A stretch of 13,242 nt of DNA from Pseudoruminococcus_B sp937901805 (lineage in GTDB: Bacteria > Bacillota > Clostridia > Oscillospirales > Ruminococcaceae). The notes below the pieces were generated by a model that was not told the DNA's origin, searched no databases, and worked only from the letters and a program-made list of their open reading frames with translations. The position numbers and the translations under genes were made by a program. Shown piece after piece: positions 1 through 5,623 of this stretch. The stretch covers positions 1-13,242 of the forward strand of contig CAUWNS010000042.1 of NCBI GenBank assembly GCA_963560245.1, given 5' to 3'. The first letter of the stretch is position 1. Every line of letters begins with the position of its first letter.

Positions 1-35
1 TAAAAAAGCCCGTAAAATCAGGGGTTTTCTCCGGT
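1..35. other. Diverged copy of the tRNA 3' flank/terminator
   Basis: The first 35 bases can be aligned by eye with the stretch right after the tRNA-Ser (about 201-232). Both start with a run of A followed by (G)CCCG or GTCCG, then AAAA, TCA, G, TTTT and CGG. The left copy pairs less well and lacks a T-run, so it is a weaker hairpin. It suggests that the window begins just past another tRNA or another att copy. The alignment is short and low-complexity, so this is tentative. Confidence 0.3.
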
Positions 36-56
36 TCGAAAATTGAATATTTTGTT

Positions 57-78
57 GTTCTTTCCGTCAGTTCTTTCC
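57..78 (+). repeat. Left pair of integrase arm-type repeats
   Basis: Two direct copies of GTTCTTTCC, at 57-65 and 70-78, are spaced 13 bp apart. The same 9-mer recurs inverted at 274-282 and 295-303 and direct again at 348-356. Five copies within 300 bp next to a tyrosine recombinase gene fit arm-type binding sites for the integrase N-terminal domain. The binding role is inferred from lambda/Tn916-type integrases. Confidence 0.6.
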
Positions 79-113
79 AAAAGTTTTAGGAAGAAATGCG
101 GAATCACATACAC

Positions 114-201
114 GGAGAGTTGTCCGAGCGGTCGAAGGTGCAGCACTCGAAATGCTGTGTACAGAAATGTACCTAGGGTTCGAATCCCTAACTCTCCGCC
201 A
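114..201 (+). tRNA. tRNA-Ser (anticodon CGA)
   Basis: The gene folds as a class II tRNA. The acceptor arms are GGAGAGT (114-120) and ACTCTCC (191-197), followed by discriminator G and an encoded CCA (199-201). The anticodon stem CAGCA/TGCTG encloses the loop CTCGAAA, giving anticodon CGA for the UCG codon. A long variable arm pairs GTACA with TGTAC, as serine tRNAs have. The T arm is TAGGG-TTCGAAT-CCCTA. I see no clear promoter in the 113 bases upstream, so it may be read from an upstream unit. With the integrase gene immediately downstream, its 3' half is the likely integration target. The exact att core cannot be set because the other junction is outside the window. Confidence 0.95.
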
Positions 202-204
202 AAA

Positions 205-240
205 AAGTCCGAAAAATCAAGGTTTTTCGGGCTTTTCTTT
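205..240. terminator. Bidirectional terminator between tRNA and integrase
   Basis: A 12-bp stem pairs 205-216 with 223-234 (one G-T pair) around a 6-nt loop. A T-rich run follows on the plus strand (to about 240), and six A's precede it, which become a T-run on the minus strand. It can end the tRNA transcript and also the convergent integrase transcript, whose stop lies at 345. Confidence 0.75.
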
Positions 241-273
241 TTGCCCTTTTGCTCAAAATCGGCTCAAAACTAT

Positions 274-356
274 GGAAAGAACAGCCTGTTTTTTGGAAAG
301 AACAAGGCGATTTCGGGCATTTTGGCGTATTCGAACCTTAAAAATCAGTTCTTTCC
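274..356. repeat. Right group of integrase arm-type repeats
   Basis: GGAAAGAAC lies at 274-282 and 295-303 (21-bp period, inverted relative to the left pair). GTTCTTTCC lies at 348-356 in direct orientation, inside the last codons of the integrase gene. The copies at 67-78 and 345-356 share the longer core TCAGTTCTTTCC. The 202-344 gap holds no gene, only the terminator and these sites. Confidence 0.6.
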
Positions 357-1559
357 GCCATCGTTTGAAATTTCGGTCCATTTGCTACTAAAATTCACCG
401 ATTCGGGAAGTGCCATTCCGCTGACCATTGCCTTTGCCGAGGACAGCTTTGAAGTGTAGTCAAGGTGAGCATATATGTTAGCGGTGGTAGAAAAATCGCT
501 GTGTCCAAGCCACTCCTGAATTTGTTTCAGCGGTACGCCGTTCGCAAGAAGCAGACTTGCGCAACTGTGTCTTAAATCGTGAAAACGCATTCTTTTACAG
601 CCGTGCTTTTGGATATACTGTGGGAAATAGCTTGTCAGATAATCCGGTCGCATTAAATTCCCCAGCTCGTCTACAAAGACATAACCGTCATATTCGTAGT
701 TGTAGCAATTGCCGCAGACCTTTTTGTTGACCTCTTGTGCCGCTTTTACTTCTTTGAAATACTCCGCAAAGCTGCCGACAAGAGGAAGTGTACGCATACT
801 GGATTTTGTTTTTGCAGAGTCCTGTGCGTACATTTTTGTTTTTCCGTCCACTTGCAGCGATGTGACCGTGTGCCTAATAGTGATTGTGCCACGCTCAAAG
901 TCAATGGCGTCCCATTTCAGTCCGCAGACCTCGCCACGACGCAAGCCGTAGAAAGCGGCGACCAAAACAGGAAGTTCCAGCTTTGTCCCTTTGACTACTT
1001 CAAATAAGTGTTGCAGTTCTTCTGCATCAAGGAATACAGGCTGATAATCATTCTTTTTCGGACGATCCACCTTCATTGCCACATTCTGCGTAACAAGGTC
1101 GGTTTTCATTGCGTATTTCAGCGCCTGATGAATAACAGCGTGATAGTGAATGACCGAGTTTGGCTTGACTGTTTTCAGCTTTTCGGAATAGAATTGCTGA
1201 ATGTGTCTTGCCTCTAATCCCTGAAGCGTTGCCGCTTTCTTTCGGAAATACGGCTCAATCACCGATTTCACCATTTGCTCATAAGAGCTGAATGTGGTTG
1301 CTTTAACACGCACCTTGACGATTTCCAGCCATTGTAGCAGATAATCCGCAAAGGGCATATCCGAGTTTAGTTCTTCAACCTCTGTAGGCGGCTCATAAGT
1401 ACTGCGAATACGGATAAGTTCCGTTTCTGCTTTTCGTTTATTCCCCTTTTCGGGCAGTCCTGTGGAGATCCACGGTCTGTGCCTTTTGCCGTTGATATCC
1501 ACATAGCTCAGCACCACATAGTAGTACCCTTTTTTTATTTCCAAGTGTCCTGATACCAT
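345..1559 (-). CDS. int: Tyrosine recombinase / integrase (ICE type)
   Basis: This 404-residue site-specific recombinase should integrate and excise the element at the neighbouring tRNA-Ser. Residues about 1-55 form a short beta-rich arm-DNA-binding domain. About 68-165 are the SAM-like core-binding domain and about 175-375 the catalytic domain. The tyrosine recombinase residues are all visible: R207 in GLRRGE, a lysine at 250 or 252 in AKTKSS, H327 and R330 in HDLRH, H353 in LGHSD and the nucleophile Y363 in NIYAHL. A short tail follows Y363. The start has an AGGAGG site (1571-1576 on the plus strand) 11 nt upstream. It is the last gene of the minus-strand operon and converges on the tRNA. 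The enzyme appears intact. The target site is inferred from position. Confidence 0.95.
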   Translation of the reverse strand: MVSGHLEIKKGYYYVVLSYVDINGKRHRPWISTGLPEKGNKRKAETELIRIRSTYEPPTEVEELNSDMPFADYLLQWLEIVKVRVKATTFSSYEQMVKSVIEPYFRKKAATLQGLEARHIQQFYSEKLKTVKPNSVIHYHAVIHQALKYAMKTDLVTQNVAMKVDRPKKNDYQPVFLDAEELQHLFEVVKGTKLELPVLVAAFYGLRRGEVCGLKWDAIDFERGTITIRHTVTSLQVDGKTKMYAQDSAKTKSSMRTLPLVGSFAEYFKEVKAAQEVNKKVCGNCYNYEYDGYVFVDELGNLMRPDYLTSYFPQYIQKHGCKRMRFHDLRHSCASLLLANGVPLKQIQEWLGHSDFSTTANIYAHLDYTSKLSSAKAMVSGMALPESVNFSSKWTEISNDGGKN

Positions 1560-1606
1560 AATTTATTTTACCTCCTGATTTTATTTGGCATACACAGGAC
1601 AGCTCG

Positions 1607-1636
1607 CACCGACGCTGTAATTCTACTGCGTCGGTG
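1607..1636. repeat. Hairpin between parB-like gene and int
   Basis: A perfect 9-bp inverted repeat pairs CACCGACGC (1607-1615) with GCGTCGGTG (1628-1636) around a 12-nt loop, in the 127-bp gap between the ParB-like stop and the int start. No T-run follows on the minus strand, so it is not a standard terminator. It may be an mRNA processing or stability element that sets int expression apart from the upstream genes. Confidence 0.55.
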
Positions 1637-1686
1637 TGCGTTCTGCCACTGTGCAATTTGTCATTTTGCAAACACTTTAGCTCGAA

Positions 1687-2604
1687 TTACCGGGCATCTC
1701 TGTCCCGTTCCCGTCTGCGCTGCCATTGTTCTAACAGCTTGATGACCGTATCGCAGACTTGCCTGTCCGTGTAGCTTTTGGAAAAATATTTGCGGATGTC
1801 CTCCCGCTTGAACTTGTACTGTTCCTGCTGATTTGGTTTTTGCTCTGCAAGAATTTCATAAATCGTCTGATCGTTCAGCACGCCCTCCTGTGAAAGCTTT
1901 TTCAGCTTAATTGCCTGTGCGTGGGACGGGGTGCAGTCGTTTAACTCCATTGCGTTTAGCAGTACTCGCTGTTCGGATGATTCTAAGTAGGATAACTCTA
2001 CCGCTGGATTAAAGGCGATTTTGTTTTCATCTACCATTGAAAGTAATTCAGGGATTAAGTAGGTCAGGCGGATATAGCGTTGAATTTGTCGTTCACTTTC
2101 GTCACTATCTCGACTAACTTGTGTTATGCTCAGTAACTTCTCGCCAACTTGGCGAGAAGTTACACCCTGATGTTTTATAGCGTCTAATTTCATCTTGTAA
2201 GCAAACGCCTTCTCGCTGGGTAAAATATGTTCTCGTTGTAAGTTAGCATCCACCATTGCAATGACCGCCTCGTCGTCACTCATCTCCCGAACGATAACCG
2301 GCATTGCTTCCATTTCAAGAACCTGACAAGCTGCAAGCCGTCTATGTCCCGAGATAAGCTCATACCCACCCTCGGGCAATGGTCGAGCCAACGCAGGCGT
2401 TATCGTTCCAAACTTTTTGATACTCTCGATTAACCGTTTCATTTCCTCGTTGTCTTGAATTTTAAAGGGATGATCCTTGAACGGATGAAGTTCATACAGC
2501 GGAATGTCTTTGACTCTTTCCAGCTTTGCGTCATCCCGTTCCGCTTGCGTAGAGAATAAATCGTCCAGTGTAGGCAGTGTAAAATCAGATTTTCGTGTTG
2601 TCAT
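1687..2604 (-). CDS. ParB/Spo0J-like protein
   Basis: The 305-residue protein has the ParB N-terminal nuclease-like fold. A conserved region around residues 34-125 includes GHRRLAA (86-92; the arginine-rich ParB box) and NLQREHILPSEKA (121-133). An HTH-bearing middle region follows (QIQRYIRL, about 173-180). I start it at M9 of the longer frame: the upstream ATG at 2628 would place an AGGAGG inside the coding region, whereas this AGGAGG lies 8 nt before the ATG at 2604. Its ribosome site overlaps the stop of mobC, which implies translational coupling. ParB-like proteins help segregate plasmids or elements; no ParA partner is in the window, so it may act in plasmid-like maintenance of the excised form or as a regulator. 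A 13-bp perfect palindrome lies in the codons for residues 148-158. Confidence 0.85.
   Translation of the reverse strand: MTTRKSDFTLPTLDDLFSTQAERDDAKLERVKDIPLYELHPFKDHPFKIQDNEEMKRLIESIKKFGTITPALARPLPEGGYELISGHRRLAACQVLEMEAMPVIVREMSDDEAVIAMVDANLQREHILPSEKAFAYKMKLDAIKHQGVTSRQVGEKLLSITQVSRDSDESERQIQRYIRLTYLIPELLSMVDENKIAFNPAVELSYLESSEQRVLLNAMELNDCTPSHAQAIKLKKLSQEGVLNDQTIYEILAEQKPNQQEQYKFKREDIRKYFSKSYTDRQVCDTVIKLLEQWQRRRERDRDAR
2133..2163. repeat. 13-bp perfect palindrome inside the parB-like gene
   Basis: GTAACTTCTCGCC (2133-2145) and its exact reverse complement (2151-2163) flank a 5-nt loop. It lies in codons for about residues 148-158, in the linker between the ParB box region and the HTH. 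A perfect 13-bp stem is unlikely by chance in coding sequence. It could be a centromere-like site, a palindromic insertion or an mRNA hairpin. Confidence 0.7.
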
Positions 2605-2618
2605 TGTGTTTTCCTCCT

Positions 2619-2972
2619 TTATTGCCATTTCAGATTGCTCTGACCGGGGCGGAGGAACACCGCTTCGATATCCGCCTGAAATTTGTGCCAGCGCATTGCT
2701 TCTGTTTTCAGCATTGGTGCGTCCATAAAACCGAGCGCATTTGCTTTGATGGCAAGTTGGTTAATGTTGTTACCGATAGCGGACAGCTCACGCATCGTGT
2801 CATAAAATCTTGCGTCCGGTTTTTCCTTTGGTTCGTAATTATTGAGCAGCAGCCTTATCACGGTCGATTTTGGCAAGCCCGTAATTTTCGTCTTGCGGTT
2901 CAGTTCGGCGTTTTCCGATTTGCTGAGCCAAACCCGAATTGGAATATTTCTTTTTCGATTATCTGTTTTCAT
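2619..2972 (-). CDS. mobC: MobC-like relaxosome accessory protein
   Basis: This 117-residue basic protein begins with a ribbon-helix-helix region (NIPIRVWLSKSENAELN, residues 9-25). It then carries the MobC signature around residues 63-77, LSAIGNNINQLAIKAN. In mobilisable elements MobC helps the relaxase melt and nick oriT. The start has AAAGGA 9-14 nt upstream. The oriT-like gap lies directly upstream, and its stop runs into the ribosome site of the ParB-like gene. In related elements the relaxase normally follows mobC. Here that position is taken by the ParB-like gene, and no relaxase frame is seen anywhere in the window. Confidence 0.85.
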   Translation of the reverse strand: MKTDNRKRNIPIRVWLSKSENAELNRKTKITGLPKSTVIRLLLNNYEPKEKPDARFYDTMRELSAIGNNINQLAIKANALGFMDAPMLKTEAMRWHKFQADIEAVFLRPGQSNLKWQ

Positions 2973-3013
2973 ATCAACGTTCCTTTCGTTTGTTTGATTT
3001 TCTCATAGAGGTT

Positions 3014-3029
3014 TTAGGATACATCCTAA
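3014..3029. promoter_or_regulatory. Operator-like inverted repeat upstream of mobC
   Basis: TTAGGAT (3014-3020) and ATCCTAA (3023-3029) form a perfect 7-bp dyad with a 2-bp centre, 42 bp before the mobC start. Dyads of this size suit ribbon-helix-helix dimers, so MobC or the RHH protein at 3217-3477 could bind here. I see no convincing -35/-10 pair next to it. Confidence 0.45.
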
Positions 3030-3200
3030 TGAGACTTACTGTTTGTGGCGTGTGGGGTCACAAACAGTCTGCTCGCTACGTCGTTGCAAGCTTCATATCT
3101 TTCGTCCCGCCGCAAGCGGCAGAACTCATTCATTTCGCTGCAACTCCTTTCCCCAAAAAGCCTTACGGCTTTCCGGGGACCCCGAAACGCAGCCTAAACC
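3030..3200. other. Candidate origin of transfer (oriT)
   Basis: The 244-bp gene-free gap between two RHH-type mobilisation genes is packed with hairpins. ACTGTTTGTG (3038-3047) pairs perfectly with 3059-3068 around the loop GCGTGTGGGGT. GCCG/CGGC (3109-3120) encloses CAAG. A composite hairpin pairs CCCC..AAAGCC (3151-3162) with GGCTTT..GGGG (3167-3178). A dyad next to mobC in a MOB-type element is the usual layout of oriT. The nick site cannot be fixed from sequence alone because the cognate relaxase is not present. Confidence 0.6.
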
Positions 3201-3216
3201 CTCCGTTTTGTTTTAT

Positions 3217-3477
3217 CTACTTCAGAAGATCCTCTATCGTGCTTAGCTGATGGAGAATTTCGCTTTTTTCAAGCAAATCCGAATCAGTTTTCAGTTGTCT
3301 GATAAGTCGAAAAGTCTTGTAGATTGTCTCATCGGTTGCGGCTTTTACGTCTTTTCCAAGCCCCAATCTTCTGAGAAATTCTGATAGAGAAAGTCCGCAA
3401 TAAAATGCATTTTCGCTGAGCTTTTCTTTTTCCGCAGGCGTTACTCTTACATTGATTCCTTGCGTTTTGCTTCTCAT
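3217..3477 (-). CDS. Small ribbon-helix-helix mobilisation protein
   Basis: The 86-residue protein opens with an RHH pattern, INVRVTPAEKEKLSENA then GLSLSEFLRRLGLGK (about residues 8-41), followed by a charged helical tail. The GLSLSEFLRRL string is typical of TraJ/MobC-type oriT-binding proteins of mobilisable elements. AAAGGA lies 9 nt before the ATG. It sits on the opposite side of the oriT-like gap from mobC, so two RHH proteins flank the gap. I infer a relaxosome or oriT-repressor role; a plain transcriptional repressor is the alternative. Confidence 0.7.
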   Translation of the reverse strand: MRSKTQGINVRVTPAEKEKLSENAFYCGLSLSEFLRRLGLGKDVKAATDETIYKTFRLIRQLKTDSDLLEKSEILHQLSTIEDLLK

Positions 3478-3534
3478 AAAATCAAATCCTTTCTTTTGTT
3501 TGTGACGATTATGACGGCTGTGACGGACTTTTCG

Positions 3535-4551
3535 CTATATAGTGATATCTCCGTCATTTTCGTCACCACTGTCATTTCGTATAAATTTAATAAGTCTGTT
3601 TTGCCCTGTTCGCTTTGTTCGGTATTCAATGTCGGCAGGCTCAAGAACCTCGTTTGAGAACTGTCCGAGATATTTGGTTACCACATTGGGCGTGGTTTCC
3701 GTTTCCGCCATATCAGCGATTAACTCGGTGGCTGTTCCAACCCATTCGGTATGGTTTTTCATAAATTCCACCACCCGAAAAAGGAACTGCGGAATCTCCG
3801 CCTTGTGAATGTCCTCGCTGTTTTTTCGTTCTACAAGCTCCCATATAAGATTGTTAAACTGTAAGGTCAGCTCCTGATATTCCACATCCCGCCCACAGGC
3901 AAGAAGTGTGGCGGCGTTGCCGCTTCGCTTGCGCTTGAGCACATAGTTGGTATCTGCCGCACCGATGATTCCGGTGGAACCTGAAACCTCATTGAACGGA
4001 TCGTCGCCGTCTTTGAGTTTACGCAGATGGTGGACAAGGATAATGGAAATATCGTATTCGTCGGCAATCCGCTTGATGGATGAAATATCATCATAATCGT
4101 TGCCGTACATTCCCGTTTTGCCGGCGCTGCCTTTGGAATCTCGTACCTTTTGGAGTGTGTCGATAATCACAAGCTTGGTTTTCGGAAAGTCGCTCAAAAA
4201 ATTGATAATTTCTTCTTCCAGTCCATTGCCAATCAAGCCGCACATTACCGACAAATGAAAATTGCGGGGCGGGTTATCGGTTAATTCGAAAAGCCTGTCC
4301 TTTATCCTCCTCTGTGTATCTTCGAGACAAAGGTACAGCACATCGCATTGTTTGGTTGGGAGTTCCCACACGGGAAGCCCCTGTGATACCTGTAATCCAA
4401 GCCATAGCATCAGCCAGCTTTTGCCGATCTTGGCGGCACCGCTGAGGACATTCACGCCCTGCGGGATCAGCTCATCGACGATGAACATCGTCTTGCTCAT
4501 TGGTGTGGACAGCAGTGTTTCTGCATCCACGGTAATCAATTTTCGTTTCAT
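3535..4551 (-). CDS. AAA ATPase, RepA/RecA-like (plasmid helicase type)
   Basis: This 338-residue P-loop ATPase resembles the AAA_25/RepA family of hexameric replication helicases. The Walker A motif is GAAKIGKS (residues 38-45). The Walker B strand is KLVIIDT (126-132, D131). LVHHLRK (172-178) is the RecA-fold strand with the sensor histidines. A C-terminal region of about 110 residues looks like a small winged-helix-type domain. An AAAGGA site lies 8 nt upstream. In Tn1549-like elements such a gene sits in the same operon as the Cys-rich VLP gene. It probably loads or drives replication of the excised circle, though no initiator protein or clear replication origin is visible here. It could also be a RadA-like DNA-processing ATPase. 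Confidence 0.8.
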   Translation of the reverse strand: MKRKLITVDAETLLSTPMSKTMFIVDELIPQGVNVLSGAAKIGKSWLMLWLGLQVSQGLPVWELPTKQCDVLYLCLEDTQRRIKDRLFELTDNPPRNFHLSVMCGLIGNGLEEEIINFLSDFPKTKLVIIDTLQKVRDSKGSAGKTGMYGNDYDDISSIKRIADEYDISIILVHHLRKLKDGDDPFNEVSGSTGIIGAADTNYVLKRKRSGNAATLLACGRDVEYQELTLQFNNLIWELVERKNSEDIHKAEIPQFLFRVVEFMKNHTEWVGTATELIADMAETETTPNVVTKYLGQFSNEVLEPADIEYRTKRTGQNRLIKFIRNDSGDENDGDITI

Positions 4552-4658
4552 AAGTACAATCCTTTCAATTTGTTTGTGGACGGTTTGACCGCCGATTTCA
4601 AAGGTGAAGGTAATAACACCCTTACCATCTTAAATCAGCAGCCGTAAACCTTGATTTA

Positions 4659-5033
4659 TCAGGCTTTTTCAGTGCCGAACTGTCCACTTCTTCGTCTGCG
4701 CTCGCTCTCGGTTTTCTGTATTCTATGGATTCGCTTGCCGCAAGCGGAGCAGTATTTCTGTCGATTGGAATTTGGCACAAATACCGCACCACATTCCGTA
4801 CAGCGATAAGTACGCTCACAGAAAATCTCTGCGTAAAGTCCTTCTTCGGCGGGTAAAACCGCACTGCGAAAATATTTGCACAGCAAAGAGTAGGATATTG
4901 TTTGCGGGCAAATATGGGTTTCTCCATCGTCCAGTAAAAGGCAGTTGCCGTCATCGTAATTGGCACATAGCTTTTTTATCAGACGATTGCAGCGTTTGCG
5001 TTGTGATGGGGTAAGCCGGGGTATTTCAGGCAC
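4659..5033 (-). CDS. Cysteine-rich VLP domain protein
   Basis: The 124-residue protein carries the pattern of the Cys-rich VLP family found in clostridial integrative elements: LIKKLCANYDDGNCLLLDDG, ICPQTISYSLLCKYFRSAVLP. A C-terminal zinc ribbon follows (C78-x2-C81 and C95-x2-C98), then a basic tail. Ten cysteines are present. It starts with GTG at 5033. GGAGGTG lies 7 nt upstream, and the start overlaps the excisionase stop by 8 nt, so the two are translationally coupled. The molecular role of the family is not known; the zinc ribbon and basic tail suggest nucleic acid binding. The next gene is 107 bp away, and that gap holds only a small hairpin around 4583-4597. Confidence 0.8.
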   Translation of the reverse strand: MPEIPRLTPSQRKRCNRLIKKLCANYDDGNCLLLDDGETHICPQTISYSLLCKYFRSAVLPAEEGLYAEIFCERTYRCTECGAVFVPNSNRQKYCSACGKRIHRIQKTESERRRRSGQFGTEKA

Positions 5034-5259
5034 TGTTTTTCACCTCCAATCTTTCCTCGGTCACGAAATGGATTACGCTGACCTTGGGGATTTTTAACGA
5101 TGTTCCGATTTTGACCGCCTGAATATAACCGTCGTTTATCAGCTTATAAGCAAGCGGTCGGCTAATGCCGAGCATCTCACGAAGCTGTTTTACGGTTACA
5201 ATATCCGGGTAATCCGGGAACATCATTTTGTAGAGTTCTTTTAACTCTGTCTTTTTCAT
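5026..5259 (-). CDS. Excisionase-like HTH protein
   Basis: This is a small protein of 77 residues with a MerR/excisionase-type helix-turn-helix at about residues 20-60: DIVTVKQLREMLGISR, PLAYKLINDGYIQAVKIG, then a beta hairpin ending in KIP. The first ATG (5268) sits 1 nt from AGGAGG, which is too close. The ATG at 5259 is 10 nt from it and is the better start. It is the first gene of the minus-strand operon, preceded by a long structured leader. The family includes Xis proteins that bend att DNA for excision and regulators of element operons; both roles fit here. The integrase lies far away at the other end of the same operon. Confidence 0.8.
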   Translation of the reverse strand: MKKTELKELYKMMFPDYPDIVTVKQLREMLGISRPLAYKLINDGYIQAVKIGTSLKIPKVSVIHFVTEERLEVKNSA

Positions 5260-5505
5260 AGCTTCCATTCCTCCTTTACAGCTATGTAAGCCCGGATAGC
5301 GGCTGAGGAATCCTGTGCTACCGCTATCCGTCGCCGTTTTACCCTCAGATTCCTACAGGCACTCCCGCTTGTCGGCGGGCGCTGTGCAGTCCCAAGTTGT
5401 AAAAACTCAGGCGCTCCTTTACCCTACGGTAAGATCTTGGCGGTTCATTTCCTTCATCGGGTTATTCGGTTTTTAGAAAATTAGTTTTTAAAAATCTCAA
5501 TTTTC
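5260..5505 (-). ncRNA. Structured leader RNA of the mobilisation operon
   Basis: About 245 nt separate the predicted transcription start from the excisionase-like gene, with no gene inside. The region folds strongly. A 10-bp perfect stem pairs 5293-5302 with 5321-5330. Its loop (AGGAATC, 5306-5312) is complementary to GATTCCT (5348-5354), a possible pseudoknot. CCCGC/GCGGG pairs at 5364-5379, TTACC/GGTAA pairs at 5419-5432, and CCAAG/CTTGG (5392-5396 with 5436-5440) encloses the latter. I cannot assign it to a known class. A raiA-like or other clostridial structured RNA, an attenuator or a cis regulator are all possible. Confidence 0.6.
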
Positions 5506-5511
5506 AAATTT

Positions 5512-5540
5512 ATTATATTCATGTATTGACACTCAGGCAA
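5512..5540 (-). promoter_or_regulatory. Promoter of the minus-strand mobilisation operon
   Basis: Read on the minus strand, TTGCCT (5535-5540) and a perfect TATAAT (5512-5517) are separated by 17 bp. Transcription should start near 5505. Its -35 lies inside the spacer of the divergent plus-strand promoter, so the two cannot easily be occupied at once. Confidence 0.65.
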
Positions 5541-5554
5541 TACTTTTGTACAAT
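5526..5554 (+). promoter_or_regulatory. Promoter of the DUF6076 gene
   Basis: A perfect TTGACA (5526-5531) and TACAAT (5549-5554), with a TG just before the -10, are spaced 17 bp apart. This is a near-consensus sigma-A promoter. It gives a transcript with a 5' leader of about 63 nt before the ATG at 5624. Confidence 0.8.
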
Positions 5555-5623
5555 GTTCTTTGTAATTATATGAATTTTCTAATATATGTTGATTCGACAT
5601 TTTCTAAAAATAGAGGTGAGCAT

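Noticed and set aside
57..356. GTTCTTTCC repeats as a CRISPR array
   Set aside because: The units are only 9 bp, of mixed orientation and irregular spacing, and no cas genes are present.
43..459. Open frames on the plus strand across the tRNA and attachment region
   Set aside because: They run through the tRNA-Ser gene and terminator, have no ribosome site and no family similarity.
1607..1636. Hairpin before int as an intrinsic terminator
   Set aside because: No T-run follows on the minus strand, so I left it as a hairpin of unknown role.
4622..4966. Alternative minus-strand frame over the Cys-rich VLP gene
   Set aside because: The overlapping frame 4659-5033 carries the family cysteines and a strong ribosome site; this one has neither.
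1687..5259. A hidden relaxase or conjugation ATPase gene in the mobility operon
   Set aside because: All coding space is taken by the genes listed, and none shows a relaxase tyrosine/HUH pattern or VirB4/TraG-like motifs.
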